NCBI GenBank assembly: GCA_002293525.1
Contig: DBDJ01000008.1
Span: forward strand, 1-64,000
Length of the DNA stretch: 64,000 bases
Origin: Lachnospiraceae bacterium UBA935
GTDB taxonomy: Bacteria > Bacillota > Clostridia > Lachnospirales > Lachnospiraceae
Direction of reading: 5' to 3'
Translations under genes and position numbers: made by a program
Notes under the pieces: model-generated
What the model was told of the DNA's origin: nothing
The model's database searches: none
What the model saw: only the letters and a program-made list of their open reading frames with translations
In this document: piece after piece, positions 52,685 to 62,184 of the stretch
How positions within the stretch are numbered: the first letter of the stretch is position 1
How the letters are laid out: every line of letters begins with the position of its first letter

Positions 52685-53794
52685 TTAGTTGGTAACAATC
52701 TGCTCTGTTTCTTTATCAAAGATATGAATCTTTTCAACATCAAATGCAAATCTCACATTATCTCCAGGCCTTGCTGTCGTCCGGGAATCAACCCTAGCTG
52801 TAATCGGGAATTCCGCCAGATCAAAGTACAGATAAACTTCAGCACCAAGTAATTCATAAACCTTAATAGTAGATTCAAATACACACTTAGATGTTTCAAT
52901 AAACATCTCCGAATCATATACATCCTCGGGACGAATACCGAAGGTAACGGTCTTGCCGCTATAACCGCCGTCAATTAACTTCTTTGATTTAGCAGGCGGA
53001 AGCGGAATACTTCTGCCAGCCACTTCAATAAAAGCATTTTCACCTTCAATCTTTATTACACCATCCAGGAAATTCATCTGCGGTGATCCCATAAAGCCGG
53101 CTACGAAAAGGTTGTTAGGTTTTTCATATAAGTTATGAGGTGTATCAACTTGTTGGATGACACCGTCTTTCATAACAACAATACGGGTACCCAAGGTCAT
53201 GGCCTCAGTCTGATCATGGGTAACATAGATAATGGTCGTACCCAGTCTTTGATGTAATTTGGCAATTTCAATACGCATCTGGACACGCAGCTTGGCATCT
53301 AAGTTAGATAGCGGCTCATCCATAAGGAAGACCTTAGGATTACGTACGATAGCACGGCCCATGGCAACACGCTGTCTCTGACCACCGGACAAGGCCTTCG
53401 GCTTACGTTCAAGCAACGGTGTCAGCTCAAGAATCTTAGCGGCTTCTTTGACCATCTTGTCAATCTCGTCTTTCGGAACTTTTCTTAGCTTAAGCCCAAA
53501 TGCCATATTATCATACACCGACATGTGGGGATATAATGCGTAGTTCTGGAATACCATGGCAATATCTCTGTCCTTAGGTTCCACATCGTTAACCAGCCTG
53601 TCACCGATTCTCAACTCACCGCCGGAAATATCTTCCAAGCCGGCAATCATACGAAGAGTGGTAGATTTACCGCAACCTGAAGGTCCTACAAAGATAACAA
53701 ATTCCTGATCTGCTATTTCAAGACTGAAATCTTTTACTGCAACAAATCCATTAGAATATTCCTTGGTTATGTTCTTTAATGATAAACTTGCCAT
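52685..53794 (-). CDS. msmX: Carbohydrate ABC transporter ATPase (MsmX/UgpC type)
   Basis: A 369-residue ATPase serving sugar importers. Walker A is GPSGCGKSTT, the signature LSGGQRQR, and Walker B MDEPLSNLDAKLRVQMR. The C-terminal TOBE/regulatory domain (TFGIRPEDVYD) is complete. It is an orphan with no permease genes nearby. In Firmicutes such a single ATPase often serves many sugar permeases, so it may be the shared multitask ATPase. AAGGAGGCTAGTAA precedes the ATG. Name MsmX versus UgpC is not decidable by eye. Confidence 0.92.
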   Translation of the reverse strand: MASLSLKNITKEYSNGFVAVKDFSLEIADQEFVIFVGPSGCGKSTTLRMIAGLEDISGGELRIGDRLVNDVEPKDRDIAMVFQNYALYPHMSVYDNMAFGLKLRKVPKDEIDKMVKEAAKILELTPLLERKPKALSGGQRQRVAMGRAIVRNPKVFLMDEPLSNLDAKLRVQMRIEIAKLHQRLGTTIIYVTHDQTEAMTLGTRIVVMKDGVIQQVDTPHNLYEKPNNLFVAGFMGSPQMNFLDGVIKIEGENAFIEVAGRSIPLPPAKSKKLIDGGYSGKTVTFGIRPEDVYDSEMFIETSKCVFESTIKVYELLGAEVYLYFDLAEFPITARVDSRTTARPGDNVRFAFDVEKIHIFDKETEQIVTN

Positions 53795-53998
53795 TTACTA
53801 GCCTCCTTAAAATGTGTTTCTAGTTTATTCTGAATCCTAGTATAACGAAATCACTACTATTATGCTATACCAGTATTTCACAAATTTTTTGATGTACATT
53901 GTAAAAGTTGCTTATAATATTATAGTTTTTCCCCCGTTAGTAACACATTAACCAATAAATATATACGAACTTATACATTTTGTACAAGGGAGACAGTA

Positions 53999-55477
53999 TT
54001 ATTTAATAACTACCGGCTCCAATTCATCATGATAAAAAGCAAGCTGGTTCTTGCCACGCTTCTTGGCCATGTAAAGAGCCTGATCCGCGGCTTTATACAT
54101 TGTTTCAAAGTCTTTGCCGTCCCTAGGGAATATTGCCACCCCGATACTGGCAGTAGCCGAATATTTTACGTATTCGCCGGTTTTGAAATCATGGAAGAAC
54201 CTTGCCACCTTCTCCGCTTCTTTTTTAATAATCGTTTCTTCTTTTAAGCTCTTAATAAAGATAATAAATTCGTCGCCGCCGGTTCGTCCCACGATATCCG
54301 TAACCCGGAACATGGCCGTAATCTGCTGGCCAAGAGAACGAAGCACCTCATCCCCGAAGGCATGCCCCATGGTATCATTGATTTTCTTAAAATTATCAAT
54401 ATCCAAAACAAACAGCATTGACTGCTCGTTGGGACTGGTTTCCATAAATTCCTTGATCTTGCGTTCCGTAGCCAGCTTATTATTTAAGCCTGTCAGCAGA
54501 TCCGTATCAGCTTTTTCCATCAGTTCCTTAGTGCTCTCTGTATTCCGCATTTTACTAAAGGCGTTAATCAATACCAAGATGATCAAAAATATACAGACAA
54601 CGATAACCAGCTGGAATAAAGTCCGTCTGGTAAACTCCCATTGTTTCTGTTCCTGTCTGTCAACATATTCCTGATTGATACCGACAGTTACTACCCATTT
54701 ATTGATACCGACGGGGCTGAATACTAATGTCTTTGCTTCCCCGTTCACCACAGCTTCCATACTGCCTGAAAGTTCATTATTCAGCCGGACATTGATAGTT
54801 CGGATATCATCGGTATATTCATGGCCTAAAATATCTACCAGATTGGTTCCTTTTAAAAACTCGCTTTGGAAGTCATCTTGATACAGAAAATTTCCTTCGG
54901 AATCGTGGAGTGCATAAAAGTAATTTGACTCAAAATCAAAAACTTCGTTTTTTATGCTCACTTCCATATCACTGATATCATAATACAGTAACAGCATGTT
55001 TTCGGAATCTCCCGGTATGCTGACCGCATATACTGCTGCCCTAATACCTGTCAGCTTATCATCTTCCGTATAGAGATATGTACCTTCACCGACATCCATC
55101 AGCTTCGTAAAATATTCTTCTCCAGCCAGGTTTACTGTAGTTCCGTCCTGTGTAATTCCAGAACCGTCTACATTACAATACACTGCCATATAGGCGGAAG
55201 AATGATTACACAGTTCTGTAAGCAAAGCAAGATCAATTTCCCCCATCCGTCCGATTGCCAGTCCCACAGGCATTGCTGTCTTAACCATAGAAGTCAGATC
55301 ACGCTGCAGTTCCATAGCGTATTTTTCCGATATTTGAATCATGTCACTTTCTACGGCTGCTGCGGCTGATTCCTCACTTCTTGACGTAAAATTATACAAC
55401 ATGCCGGCAAGGACAGCCACAAGAACAATTGTGGGAAAAAACCACTGACTGATTATTTTCTTTTTTTCTTCCTGCAT
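53999..55477 (-). CDS. Membrane diguanylate cyclase with extracytoplasmic sensor
   Basis: A 492-residue enzyme that makes cyclic di-GMP. A helix at residues 12-30 and another near 285-305 frame a Cache-type outer sensor domain of about 250 residues. The cytoplasmic GGDEF domain has DTDLLTGLNNKLATER, then RVTD (an inhibitory RxxD site) five residues before an intact GGDEF (GRTGGDEFIIF), so the enzyme should be active and feedback-controlled. GGGAGAAAAG precedes the ATG. It is downstream of the HD-GYP and DUF624 genes on the same strand. Confidence 0.9.
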   Translation of the reverse strand: MQEEKKKIISQWFFPTIVLVAVLAGMLYNFTSRSEESAAAAVESDMIQISEKYAMELQRDLTSMVKTAMPVGLAIGRMGEIDLALLTELCNHSSAYMAVYCNVDGSGITQDGTTVNLAGEEYFTKLMDVGEGTYLYTEDDKLTGIRAAVYAVSIPGDSENMLLLYYDISDMEVSIKNEVFDFESNYFYALHDSEGNFLYQDDFQSEFLKGTNLVDILGHEYTDDIRTINVRLNNELSGSMEAVVNGEAKTLVFSPVGINKWVVTVGINQEYVDRQEQKQWEFTRRTLFQLVIVVCIFLIILVLINAFSKMRNTESTKELMEKADTDLLTGLNNKLATERKIKEFMETSPNEQSMLFVLDIDNFKKINDTMGHAFGDEVLRSLGQQITAMFRVTDIVGRTGGDEFIIFIKSLKEETIIKKEAEKVARFFHDFKTGEYVKYSATASIGVAIFPRDGKDFETMYKAADQALYMAKKRGKNQLAFYHDELEPVVIK

Positions 55478-55560
55478 CTTTTCTCCCTTATCATTTACAA
55501 ATTCTTATTACTATAAATACTTGCCCCATTGTGCTTTGCTTGATAATTTTCTTCTCCTAT

Positions 55561-56265
55561 TTATTGTTTACTGTGTTCTTCTGAAAGAGCTTCCGTATCC
55601 TCCGCCTGCAGAACCCAGTTATCACCTGGATCCTCAGAAGCATCTTCCGGTTCAAATCGCTTAAATATACTGCTGTATAACATCGCACATAAATATGCCG
55701 GCGCAGTTATGCCAAGCAGGAATACAAACGGCACCGTTGTAGGAGATATGTATAAAGCCAGTACCGGAATGCAATTAATTATCAGCATAGCTATTGTTTT
55801 CGGAAATCCTAAAATGGACATTAGGAAGGAATTCTTAAACGTGCCTCTGATCGTATTATCAAACCTCGAAAGTACCGGAAATACATAGATTATCGCCATT
55901 AGCACCAGGATTCCCACAACATATAGTGCTGTCGTAAACCATCCGGCAATCTCGGTTACGGAAACATTGATGATATATAAATCAAGAAAAAATATTAGGA
56001 TAAATGCCAAAATAACCAGCCAGCAGACGGTTGCCTGTTTAAAATTCTGCTTAAATGACTTGATGAAGGTTCGAAAGATATAACCTTCTTCTTTTCTTAC
56101 CATTTTCAGCAATACATAATGCATTGCCGTAAGCGATGCCCCTACTGTGATAATCGGAATACAGGCAATCAATGTTATCAGATTTAATATCATCAAATCC
56201 GCAACCTTACCCATGAATCCCACAACCGGACTGTCCAGACTAAATAATTTTCCCATTTTACTCAT
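55561..56265 (-). CDS. DUF624 (YesL-like) membrane protein
   Basis: A 234-residue protein with five to six membrane helices of the YesL/DUF624 family, often encoded with carbohydrate ABC transporters. The start of the family domain is LFSLDSPVVGFMGKVADLMILN, trimmed here to its core FMGKVADLMILN; FKQNFKQAT and FDNTIRGTFKNSFLM follow. ATG 56265 is preferred (AAAGAAAGCG upstream); longer readings overlap the HD-GYP gene. Its role is unknown. It sits 10 bp after the HD-GYP gene, so they are cotranscribed. Confidence 0.82.
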   Translation of the reverse strand: MSKMGKLFSLDSPVVGFMGKVADLMILNLITLIACIPIITVGASLTAMHYVLLKMVRKEEGYIFRTFIKSFKQNFKQATVCWLVILAFILIFFLDLYIINVSVTEIAGWFTTALYVVGILVLMAIIYVFPVLSRFDNTIRGTFKNSFLMSILGFPKTIAMLIINCIPVLALYISPTTVPFVFLLGITAPAYLCAMLYSSIFKRFEPEDASEDPGDNWVLQAEDTEALSEEHSKQ

Positions 56266-56275
56266 CGCTTTCTTT

Positions 56276-57520
56276 TCACTTAGCCGACATTGCATTGTCA
56301 TATTGAATCGATATCTTTCGATAGCCGACAAGGATTTCTTTCGATCTGACTTCACAATATTCTATAATTTCATCGATATTCTCCAAAAAGGCACTGGCCA
56401 CTTTCAAACTGAGTGTTCCTGATTCGGCCTTCTTTTTAATTACATCGATTATTTTCTGTCGATCCGGTTCCGGCCTCCCTGACCTTGGATTAAGCAGGAC
56501 ACATACCGCTACCGCAAATTGCAGGATCATCTGGGAAACATTCATCTGCTTCTCAGTCAGTTTTCTGGGGTAGCCGCTGCCGTCCGGGCGTTCGTGATGC
56601 GTTGCCGCAATGACAACGACATCCGGCTTCATTCGGTTTTGCAGCAGTTTTTCCGTTAAAATACTGTGCTGTTTCAGTTTATCCATTTCTCTTCCGGATA
56701 AACCTGAAGGATTTTCAATCCATCCTGCCGGTAAAGCCAGTAAGCCGATATCATGGACATATGCCGCATATCGGAGCGAGGTTAACTGGGCATCCGTAAG
56801 CTTCAGTTCAATGCCAAGCTTCTCACATAAAACCAGAACCATGACCGCATCGGTAATCGCCGTCTCACTCTTCAAAGCAAGCGTAAACATCAAAAATTCC
56901 ATGAGTTTTTCTTTATCTTCGTTTGGCAGAATATAATATTCTATTAGCCTTTCCAGCTCTTCTTTATATTCTCTGGATTTTACTTTTCCAAATAAATCAT
57001 ATTCTTTATCAGCTTTTATAAAAAGTTCATAGGCTTCCTTGGAAAATTTGGTTCCCAGCTGCTTTTGAAAAATATCCATACTGAACTTTTCACCCGCCGC
57101 CCCACTGAAAATGTCTATTTTGTCAGCAAGGTTTACATAGGAAGCTAGATCTTTATATATAAATTCCATTTTCCCGAGCTGTGCATAATCGGTGTGATGA
57201 TGAAGAATTACCTTGGCCATCTCTCCGACTGAACTGAGGCCTCTCATAAACAGAAAACCGTATATTGCATGCGGCTTGTAATCTTTGGTCTCAAATCTAA
57301 TCATATCATCGATATTTTCCGTTCTATAAGCACCGATATCATGCAATGTCACCAGAAAAGTAATATCCGCCAGTTCATATTCCTCATAGCCGCCCTTGCA
57401 CTGCAGCATTTTATATACATAATAAGCCACCTTAGAACCGTGATCCATGAGTCGTCTGTCAAATAATTTCAAAGCATCGCGAATTAGCATAAATATATCT
57501 TTACTGTGAATATGCTGCAT
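56276..57520 (-). CDS. HD-GYP phosphodiesterase with two HD domains
   Basis: A 414-residue protein with tandem HD-type domains. The first has TLHDIGAYR near residue 60 and HHHTDY near 110. The second has VHDIGLLALP and the complete HHERPDGSGYPRKL motif, the hallmark of HD-GYP enzymes that hydrolyse cyclic di-GMP. With the diguanylate cyclase two genes downstream, this cluster contains both synthesis and breakdown of the messenger. ATG 57520 behind GGGGGTAATG. A GNAT gene lies 11 bp upstream, so the operon may begin there. Confidence 0.88.
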   Translation of the reverse strand: MQHIHSKDIFMLIRDALKLFDRRLMDHGSKVAYYVYKMLQCKGGYEEYELADITFLVTLHDIGAYRTENIDDMIRFETKDYKPHAIYGFLFMRGLSSVGEMAKVILHHHTDYAQLGKMEFIYKDLASYVNLADKIDIFSGAAGEKFSMDIFQKQLGTKFSKEAYELFIKADKEYDLFGKVKSREYKEELERLIEYYILPNEDKEKLMEFLMFTLALKSETAITDAVMVLVLCEKLGIELKLTDAQLTSLRYAAYVHDIGLLALPAGWIENPSGLSGREMDKLKQHSILTEKLLQNRMKPDVVVIAATHHERPDGSGYPRKLTEKQMNVSQMILQFAVAVCVLLNPRSGRPEPDRQKIIDVIKKKAESGTLSLKVASAFLENIDEIIEYCEVRSKEILVGYRKISIQYDNAMSAK

Positions 57521-57531
57521 CATTACCCCCT

Positions 57532-58008
57532 TTAGAACATGATCTCCATGGGTGTGTATCTGATTCCATCAGCACATGTCTCCGGGCCCATGTCATTAAA
57601 TCCCAACTTATGATAAAAATCCAAGCCATAGGGAGATGCATTGACTGTAACTTTGTTTTCTCCTTCTTCATTCAGCAGGTACTCACACAGATTTTCTACC
57701 AAAGCTGTTCCGACTCCCAGTCTATGGTACTTCTCATCCACAAATAAAAGAGAAATATGAGTTCTGTCGCGTAAGGTAATCGTACCGATTATCTGTTTTT
57801 CATAAATTGCCACAAGCATCTGATAAGCGCCCATCTCAAACATTCTTTTCAACGTGGGATCGGTAATAAAACTCTCGAAGCTTTTTACTCCTTCCGGAGG
57901 ATAGTCCGGTGCTTCAAACACTAAAAAAGTTTTCCAAATCAGAGCCATTGCCTTCTCCCACTCATCACGCAACGCAAACCTGATCTGAAATGGAAGCAAT
58001 TTCTTCAT
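57532..58008 (-). CDS. GNAT N-acetyltransferase
   Basis: A 158-residue single GNAT domain. The acetyl-CoA-binding loop is VDEKYHRLGVGTALVENL and the end motif is LDFYHKLGFND. The substrate is unknown. AGGAGAGTTTG precedes ATG 58008; a TTG one codon earlier is less likely. The stop lies 11 bp before the HD-GYP gene, so they share a transcript, though no functional link is evident. Confidence 0.85.
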   Translation of the reverse strand: MKKLLPFQIRFALRDEWEKAMALIWKTFLVFEAPDYPPEGVKSFESFITDPTLKRMFEMGAYQMLVAIYEKQIIGTITLRDRTHISLLFVDEKYHRLGVGTALVENLCEYLLNEEGENKVTVNASPYGLDFYHKLGFNDMGPETCADGIRYTPMEIMF

Positions 58009-58211
58009 CAAACTCTCCTAAATTCTGCTCTGCTATCTGCCGTCATAAAATTCTTTAATGGCATTATATTTAATGGCATAACATATAGCTTTTATTATTA
58101 TACTATACTTTTTTCTTTCAGTCTATATCAAAAGTACCGTTTAAGCTTATGTTTTTACTATACATTAAATAAACGAAAAATGAAATAAGAATTAGTTGGT
58201 AATTTCATCCT

Positions 58212-58748
58212 TTAAAACAGATTGGTAAAAAAATTCTTTATTGACTCACCCAGCATCCGGAAAAACTCGGCGACAACATTTTTAATAATGGTGCCAATGG
58301 AATCTTTTACCGTATCTGTTACCAGCTCCTGAACGTGATCTACCATGTCGGCGCCATATTCCTGATACATTTCTTCTGCATCATTGATAATTTCTTCGCT
58401 GTCAAAACCCATATCCTCCAATTGGTTCATAAGTCCCAGTAAATCTTCAATATACTGATCTTCTATCTCGATTCCAAATTCTTCTTTCCCTTCTTCTATG
58501 GCATTTTTAATCTCTTCTTCGGTATCGAGCCCATCTTCAGCTATTTTTTCCTTTAAAAAGGAGAAAGCTTCCTCAATCGTACTCTCATCGGCATCCTCCA
58601 ATATATTCCCAAGTACATCCTGATACTCCTGGATCAATTCATTGGGATCCAGTTCTCCTGCATAAGATACAATCCCATTACCCATCAGGCAACCGAACAG
58701 GACAAGACCCATTGTTATTTTTTTTCTAACGAATTGTTTAATTTTCAT
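58212..58748 (-). CDS. Secreted acidic helical protein of unknown function
   Basis: A 178-residue protein with a signal peptide (KKITMGLVLFGCLMGNGIVSYA, cleavage after SYA). The mature chain is very acidic with alternating helices (LDTEEEIKNAIEEGKEEFGI; YGADMVDHVQELVTDTV). The C-terminal hydrophobic segment, VVAEFFRMLGESIKNFFTNLF, may contact membranes. The start overlaps the upstream hydrolase gene by 11 bp, so the two are coupled. Not recognised as a family member. Confidence 0.6.
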   Translation of the reverse strand: MKIKQFVRKKITMGLVLFGCLMGNGIVSYAGELDPNELIQEYQDVLGNILEDADESTIEEAFSFLKEKIAEDGLDTEEEIKNAIEEGKEEFGIEIEDQYIEDLLGLMNQLEDMGFDSEEIINDAEEMYQEYGADMVDHVQELVTDTVKDSIGTIIKNVVAEFFRMLGESIKNFFTNLF

Positions 58749-59682
58749 GGTCAATAACCTTCTTGACAATCCAGTTGTAAACTTCTTCATAAACCTCAGC
58801 TCGGTTCTTTTCATTCAGAATCTCATGACGAGCCTTTTTATAGATAGAAACGGTGATATCTTTTATATCGGCATTTTTCAGGCTCTGTTCCGTTAATCTT
58901 ACCCCTTTTCCATAATCACCGACCGGATCCTCTCCGCCTGAAAGCAAAAGAACCGGAAGTTCCTTGGGCATGTTCTGAAGATTCTTTTTATTATGAAGCC
59001 GGTAAATCAGTTCAAATAACGTCTGAAAACCATTTACCGTAAACAGGAATCCACACAGCGGATCTTCCACATAGGCCTTTACATTGTCTTTATTCGCGCT
59101 GATCCAGTCAAACAAGCATTCCGGCTGTTCAATCCTCTTATTATACCCTCCAAAGGCAAGTTTATTAAGCATTTTGGCCTTGTGCTTTCCTCCCAGGAAA
59201 AAGGCCTGTATCTTCGCAAGAATCTTAGAAAAAGTCAACAGTGTCTTGCCGGTCATCCCGGTTCCCACGATAACCGCGCCTTCTACACCGGTACCGTAGC
59301 GGAACAAATAATTCCGTGCCACAAAGGAACCCATACTGTGTCCCATGATAATATAGGGAATACTGGGATAGTCCTTTTGAATAGTTTTTTTCAGTCGGTG
59401 AACATCCCTGATCAAAACGGTAGCTGCATCCTGCTTACAAAAATATCCTTCTATCCCGGTCTCGCCGATGGATTTACCATGCCCCAGATGGTTGTTTCCG
59501 GCCACTAAAATCCCCCTCTCTGCCATAAAAACCGCAAATTCGTCGTACCTTTCAATATATTCTGCCATTCCATGAACGAGAATCAGCGCAGCCTGTATTT
59601 CTTTTTCCGGAACCCAAATTACGGCATGTATTTTACTGATATTATCCCGGGAATCGTAATATATTTCCTGTTTTGTAATCAT
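58738..59682 (-). CDS. Alpha/beta hydrolase (lysophospholipase-like)
   Basis: A 314-residue serine hydrolase of the Hydrolase_4/monoacylglycerol lipase class. It shows LILVHGMAEYIERYDEFA at the start, the nucleophile elbow IMGHSMGSFVAR, and LLSGGEDPVGDYG with the acid residue. The His lies in KARHEILNEKNR. Lipid or lysophospholipid substrates are typical of the family. GGAGGTGTGTTCGG precedes the ATG. Coupled to the secreted protein gene downstream. Confidence 0.87.
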   Translation of the reverse strand: MITKQEIYYDSRDNISKIHAVIWVPEKEIQAALILVHGMAEYIERYDEFAVFMAERGILVAGNNHLGHGKSIGETGIEGYFCKQDAATVLIRDVHRLKKTIQKDYPSIPYIIMGHSMGSFVARNYLFRYGTGVEGAVIVGTGMTGKTLLTFSKILAKIQAFFLGGKHKAKMLNKLAFGGYNKRIEQPECLFDWISANKDNVKAYVEDPLCGFLFTVNGFQTLFELIYRLHNKKNLQNMPKELPVLLLSGGEDPVGDYGKGVRLTEQSLKNADIKDITVSIYKKARHEILNEKNRAEVYEEVYNWIVKKVIDHEN

Positions 59683-59803
59683 CCGAACACACCTCCGCTT
59701 TTGTAACTGTCATCACTACAAATTACTGTTCATAGCCTAGTCAGTGCTTCAAATCTCCAATAACCCAGAAATCCACAGGAGCTTCTGGAAATCTTCAGTA
59801 ACC

Positions 59804-61852
59804 TCAGCAAATCTCCGCACCGGCAGGCATCTCGCTGTCCGGGGCCATAAGCGCCAGTTTTCCTTCCTTGTCTTCCGCACAAAGCAGCATGCCCTCCGAC
59901 AGGACTCCTGCAAGGACAGCCGGTTTCAGATTTACCAAAACCATTACCTTTTTACCAACCATTTCCGATGCCGTATAATGCTGCTTAATACCTGACACAA
60001 TCTGCCTGACCTGACTGCCGATCCGAACCTGCGAGCAAAGCAGTTTCTTCGATTTAGGTACTTCTTCACAGGCAATCACTTCACCGACTAAAAAATGCAT
60101 CTTTAAAAATTCATCAAAAGTTATCTCGGCTTTTATTTCTATTTCCTCTTGGTTCGCTTGTACTTGATCTGTTTGTACTTGATCTGTTTGTACTTGATCT
60201 GTTTGTGCTTGATCTGCTTGTCCTGCCTTTGCCGGTTCTGACACGCTCGTCTTCGCGGTCGGCAAAGCCACCTGTCTTGAGGTAAACATAGCTTCAGCCT
60301 TTTGGGTTATTTCCTTTATGTCAAGCCGGGCAAAAAGGATTTCCGGCGTCTCGGTGACCTTATTTCCGCTTTTATAAAGTCCGAAGCGGTCAAGGGATTC
60401 AAAATCCCGCAAAGATGCCTTCAGCTGCCCGGCGATTTTTTGTGCCGTATCCGGCATAAAAGGCTCTAGCAACGAAGCACCGATCAGGATGCTCTCGACA
60501 AGATTGTATAGCACAACGCTAAGCCGGTCTTGCTTAGCTTCGTCTTTGGCCAGTTTCCAAGGTTCTGTTTCATCGATATATTTATTGCAGCGCTTGAACA
60601 GTGAAAATATCTCGCTTAAGGCATCGGCGACCCGCAGGTCGTTCATTTTTTTATCTACTTTGGCTAAAACTCCTGTCACTGTGGCAATGAAATCGGAATC
60701 GGTTCCTTCGGTCAGCCCCGTATTGGTCACCACCCCGCCGAAATACTTATTGCTCATGGAAACGGTACGGTTCACCAGATTGCCCAGCGTATTAGCCAGA
60801 TCGGAATTGATTCTTTCCACCAGCAATTCCCAGGTAATGCTTCCGTCATTTTCAAAAGGCATCTCATGAAGCACGAAATAGCGCACCGCATCAACACCGA
60901 AAAAATCCGCCAGGTCGTCGGCATATATCACGTTGCCCCTGGACTTGCTCATCTTCCCTTCGCCCTGCAGCAGCCAAGGATGTCCAAATATCTGCTTTGG
61001 CAAGGGCTCGCCCAGCGCCATCAGGAAAATAGGCCAGTAAATCGTATGAAAGCGGACGATATCCTTGCCGATCAGATGCAGGTCGGCCGGCCAGTATTTC
61101 CCGTAAAGCGAACCGGAGTTTCCGTCACAGTCATAGCCGATGCCGGTTATGTAATTACTCAAAGCATCCAGCCAGACATAAACCACATGCTTCGGATCAA
61201 AATCGACCGGAATCCCCCAGGTAAAGGAGGTTCTGGAAACACACAGATCCTGCAGTCCCGGTAACAGGAAATTATTCATCATCTCGTTCTTACGTGATAC
61301 CGGTTGGATAAACTCCGGATGGGAATTGATGTGCTCAATCAGACGGTTCGCATATTTGCTCATCTTAAAAAAATAAGCCTCTTCCCTTGCCGGTTTTACC
61401 TCCCGGCCACAGTCGGGACATTTACCTTCTTTTAATTGTGACTCCGTCCAAAAAGACTCACAGGGGGTACAATACAGTCCCTCGTAAGAGCCTTTGTAAA
61501 TATCCCCTTGATCATACAGCTTCCGGAAGATTTTCTGGATCTGTTTCTCATGAGCTTCGTCGGTAGTGCGGATAAACTTATCATAGGAAGTATTCATCAG
61601 ATCCCAAAGGCCTTTAATCGTACCTGCTACTCCGTCGACATATTCCTTCGGTCTCAGCCCGGCTTCCTGAGCCTTTAGCTCGATTTTCTGGCCATGCTCA
61701 TCCGTCCCGGTCTGAAAAAACACTTCATAGCCCTGTTTTCTTTTATATCTGGCGATACTGTCGGCAAGGACAATCTCATAACTGTTCCCGATATGCGGCT
61801 TGCCGGAAGTATAGGCTATTGCCGTTGTAATGTAATACTTACCTTTATTCAT
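59804..61852 (-). CDS. metG: Methionine--tRNA ligase with C-terminal tRNA-binding domain
   Basis: A 682-residue class I synthetase. HIGN lies near residue 20 (SGKPHIGNSYEI) and KMSKSRGN near 300. The zinc knuckle is CTPCESFW...CPDCGREVK. After the anticodon domain a linker of about 20 residues consists of 5-residue QTDQV repeats (15-bp units at about 60156-60220), leading to the C-terminal OB-fold tRNA-binding domain (LKMHFLVGEVIACEEVPKSK). Catalytic parts are intact. It stands alone; no T-box is seen in the spacer upstream. Confidence 0.95.
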   Translation of the reverse strand: MNKGKYYITTAIAYTSGKPHIGNSYEIVLADSIARYKRKQGYEVFFQTGTDEHGQKIELKAQEAGLRPKEYVDGVAGTIKGLWDLMNTSYDKFIRTTDEAHEKQIQKIFRKLYDQGDIYKGSYEGLYCTPCESFWTESQLKEGKCPDCGREVKPAREEAYFFKMSKYANRLIEHINSHPEFIQPVSRKNEMMNNFLLPGLQDLCVSRTSFTWGIPVDFDPKHVVYVWLDALSNYITGIGYDCDGNSGSLYGKYWPADLHLIGKDIVRFHTIYWPIFLMALGEPLPKQIFGHPWLLQGEGKMSKSRGNVIYADDLADFFGVDAVRYFVLHEMPFENDGSITWELLVERINSDLANTLGNLVNRTVSMSNKYFGGVVTNTGLTEGTDSDFIATVTGVLAKVDKKMNDLRVADALSEIFSLFKRCNKYIDETEPWKLAKDEAKQDRLSVVLYNLVESILIGASLLEPFMPDTAQKIAGQLKASLRDFESLDRFGLYKSGNKVTETPEILFARLDIKEITQKAEAMFTSRQVALPTAKTSVSEPAKAGQADQAQTDQVQTDQVQTDQVQANQEEIEIKAEITFDEFLKMHFLVGEVIACEEVPKSKKLLCSQVRIGSQVRQIVSGIKQHYTASEMVGKKVMVLVNLKPAVLAGVLSEGMLLCAEDKEGKLALMAPDSEMPAGAEIC
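60156..60220. repeat. 15-bp tandem repeats in the metG linker
   Basis: Four near-identical 15-bp units (GTACTTGATCTGTTT type) encode QTDQV repeats between the anticodon domain and the tRNA-binding domain. The frame is kept. Confidence 0.8.
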
Positions 61853-62070
61853 GCTGACTCCTTCGCCCTGTTTAACTTATTAAAACAATGCTAACACTAC
61901 CGATATTTTTTGTCAATAAATCATTGGATATCAAAAAAGACTTTTATAAGCATTTTTGCGCAAAATAAGTCATATTTTACACACTTTAAGTTTTCAGTGG
62001 TATTTTTTGATATTATATGTGTTGGGTCAGTATAAAAATCGAGGTTACTGTACGCAAGCAGTATTTATCA

Positions 62071-62182
62071 ATGCCAGCGGCTGTTGTAAATGCATGCCGA
62101 GCGACAGCGGATTGGGCTCCCCCGTAAGCCTTCCGTACGCAGAAGCTGCGCCGGGCATGCATTTTACAACAGCCGCTGACAT
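62071..62182. other. Long near-perfect inverted repeat (28-bp arms)
   Basis: ATGCCAGCGGCTGTTGTAAA TGCATGCC at 62071-62098 is repeated in inverted orientation at 62154-62182 with one mismatch and one extra A. The loop of 55 nt is GC-rich. It ends 3 bp from the stop codon of the gene at 62185. No T-run follows directly, so it is more than an ordinary terminator. It could be a structured RNA end, a transcript stabiliser or a small palindromic mobile unit. The rest of the spacer 61853-62070 is AT-rich with no gene. Confidence 0.6.
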
Positions 62183-62184
62183 TT

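Noticed and set aside
61853..62070. T-box upstream of metG
   Set aside because: No AGGGTGGCACCGCG-like motif or stem I landmarks occur in the upstream spacer.
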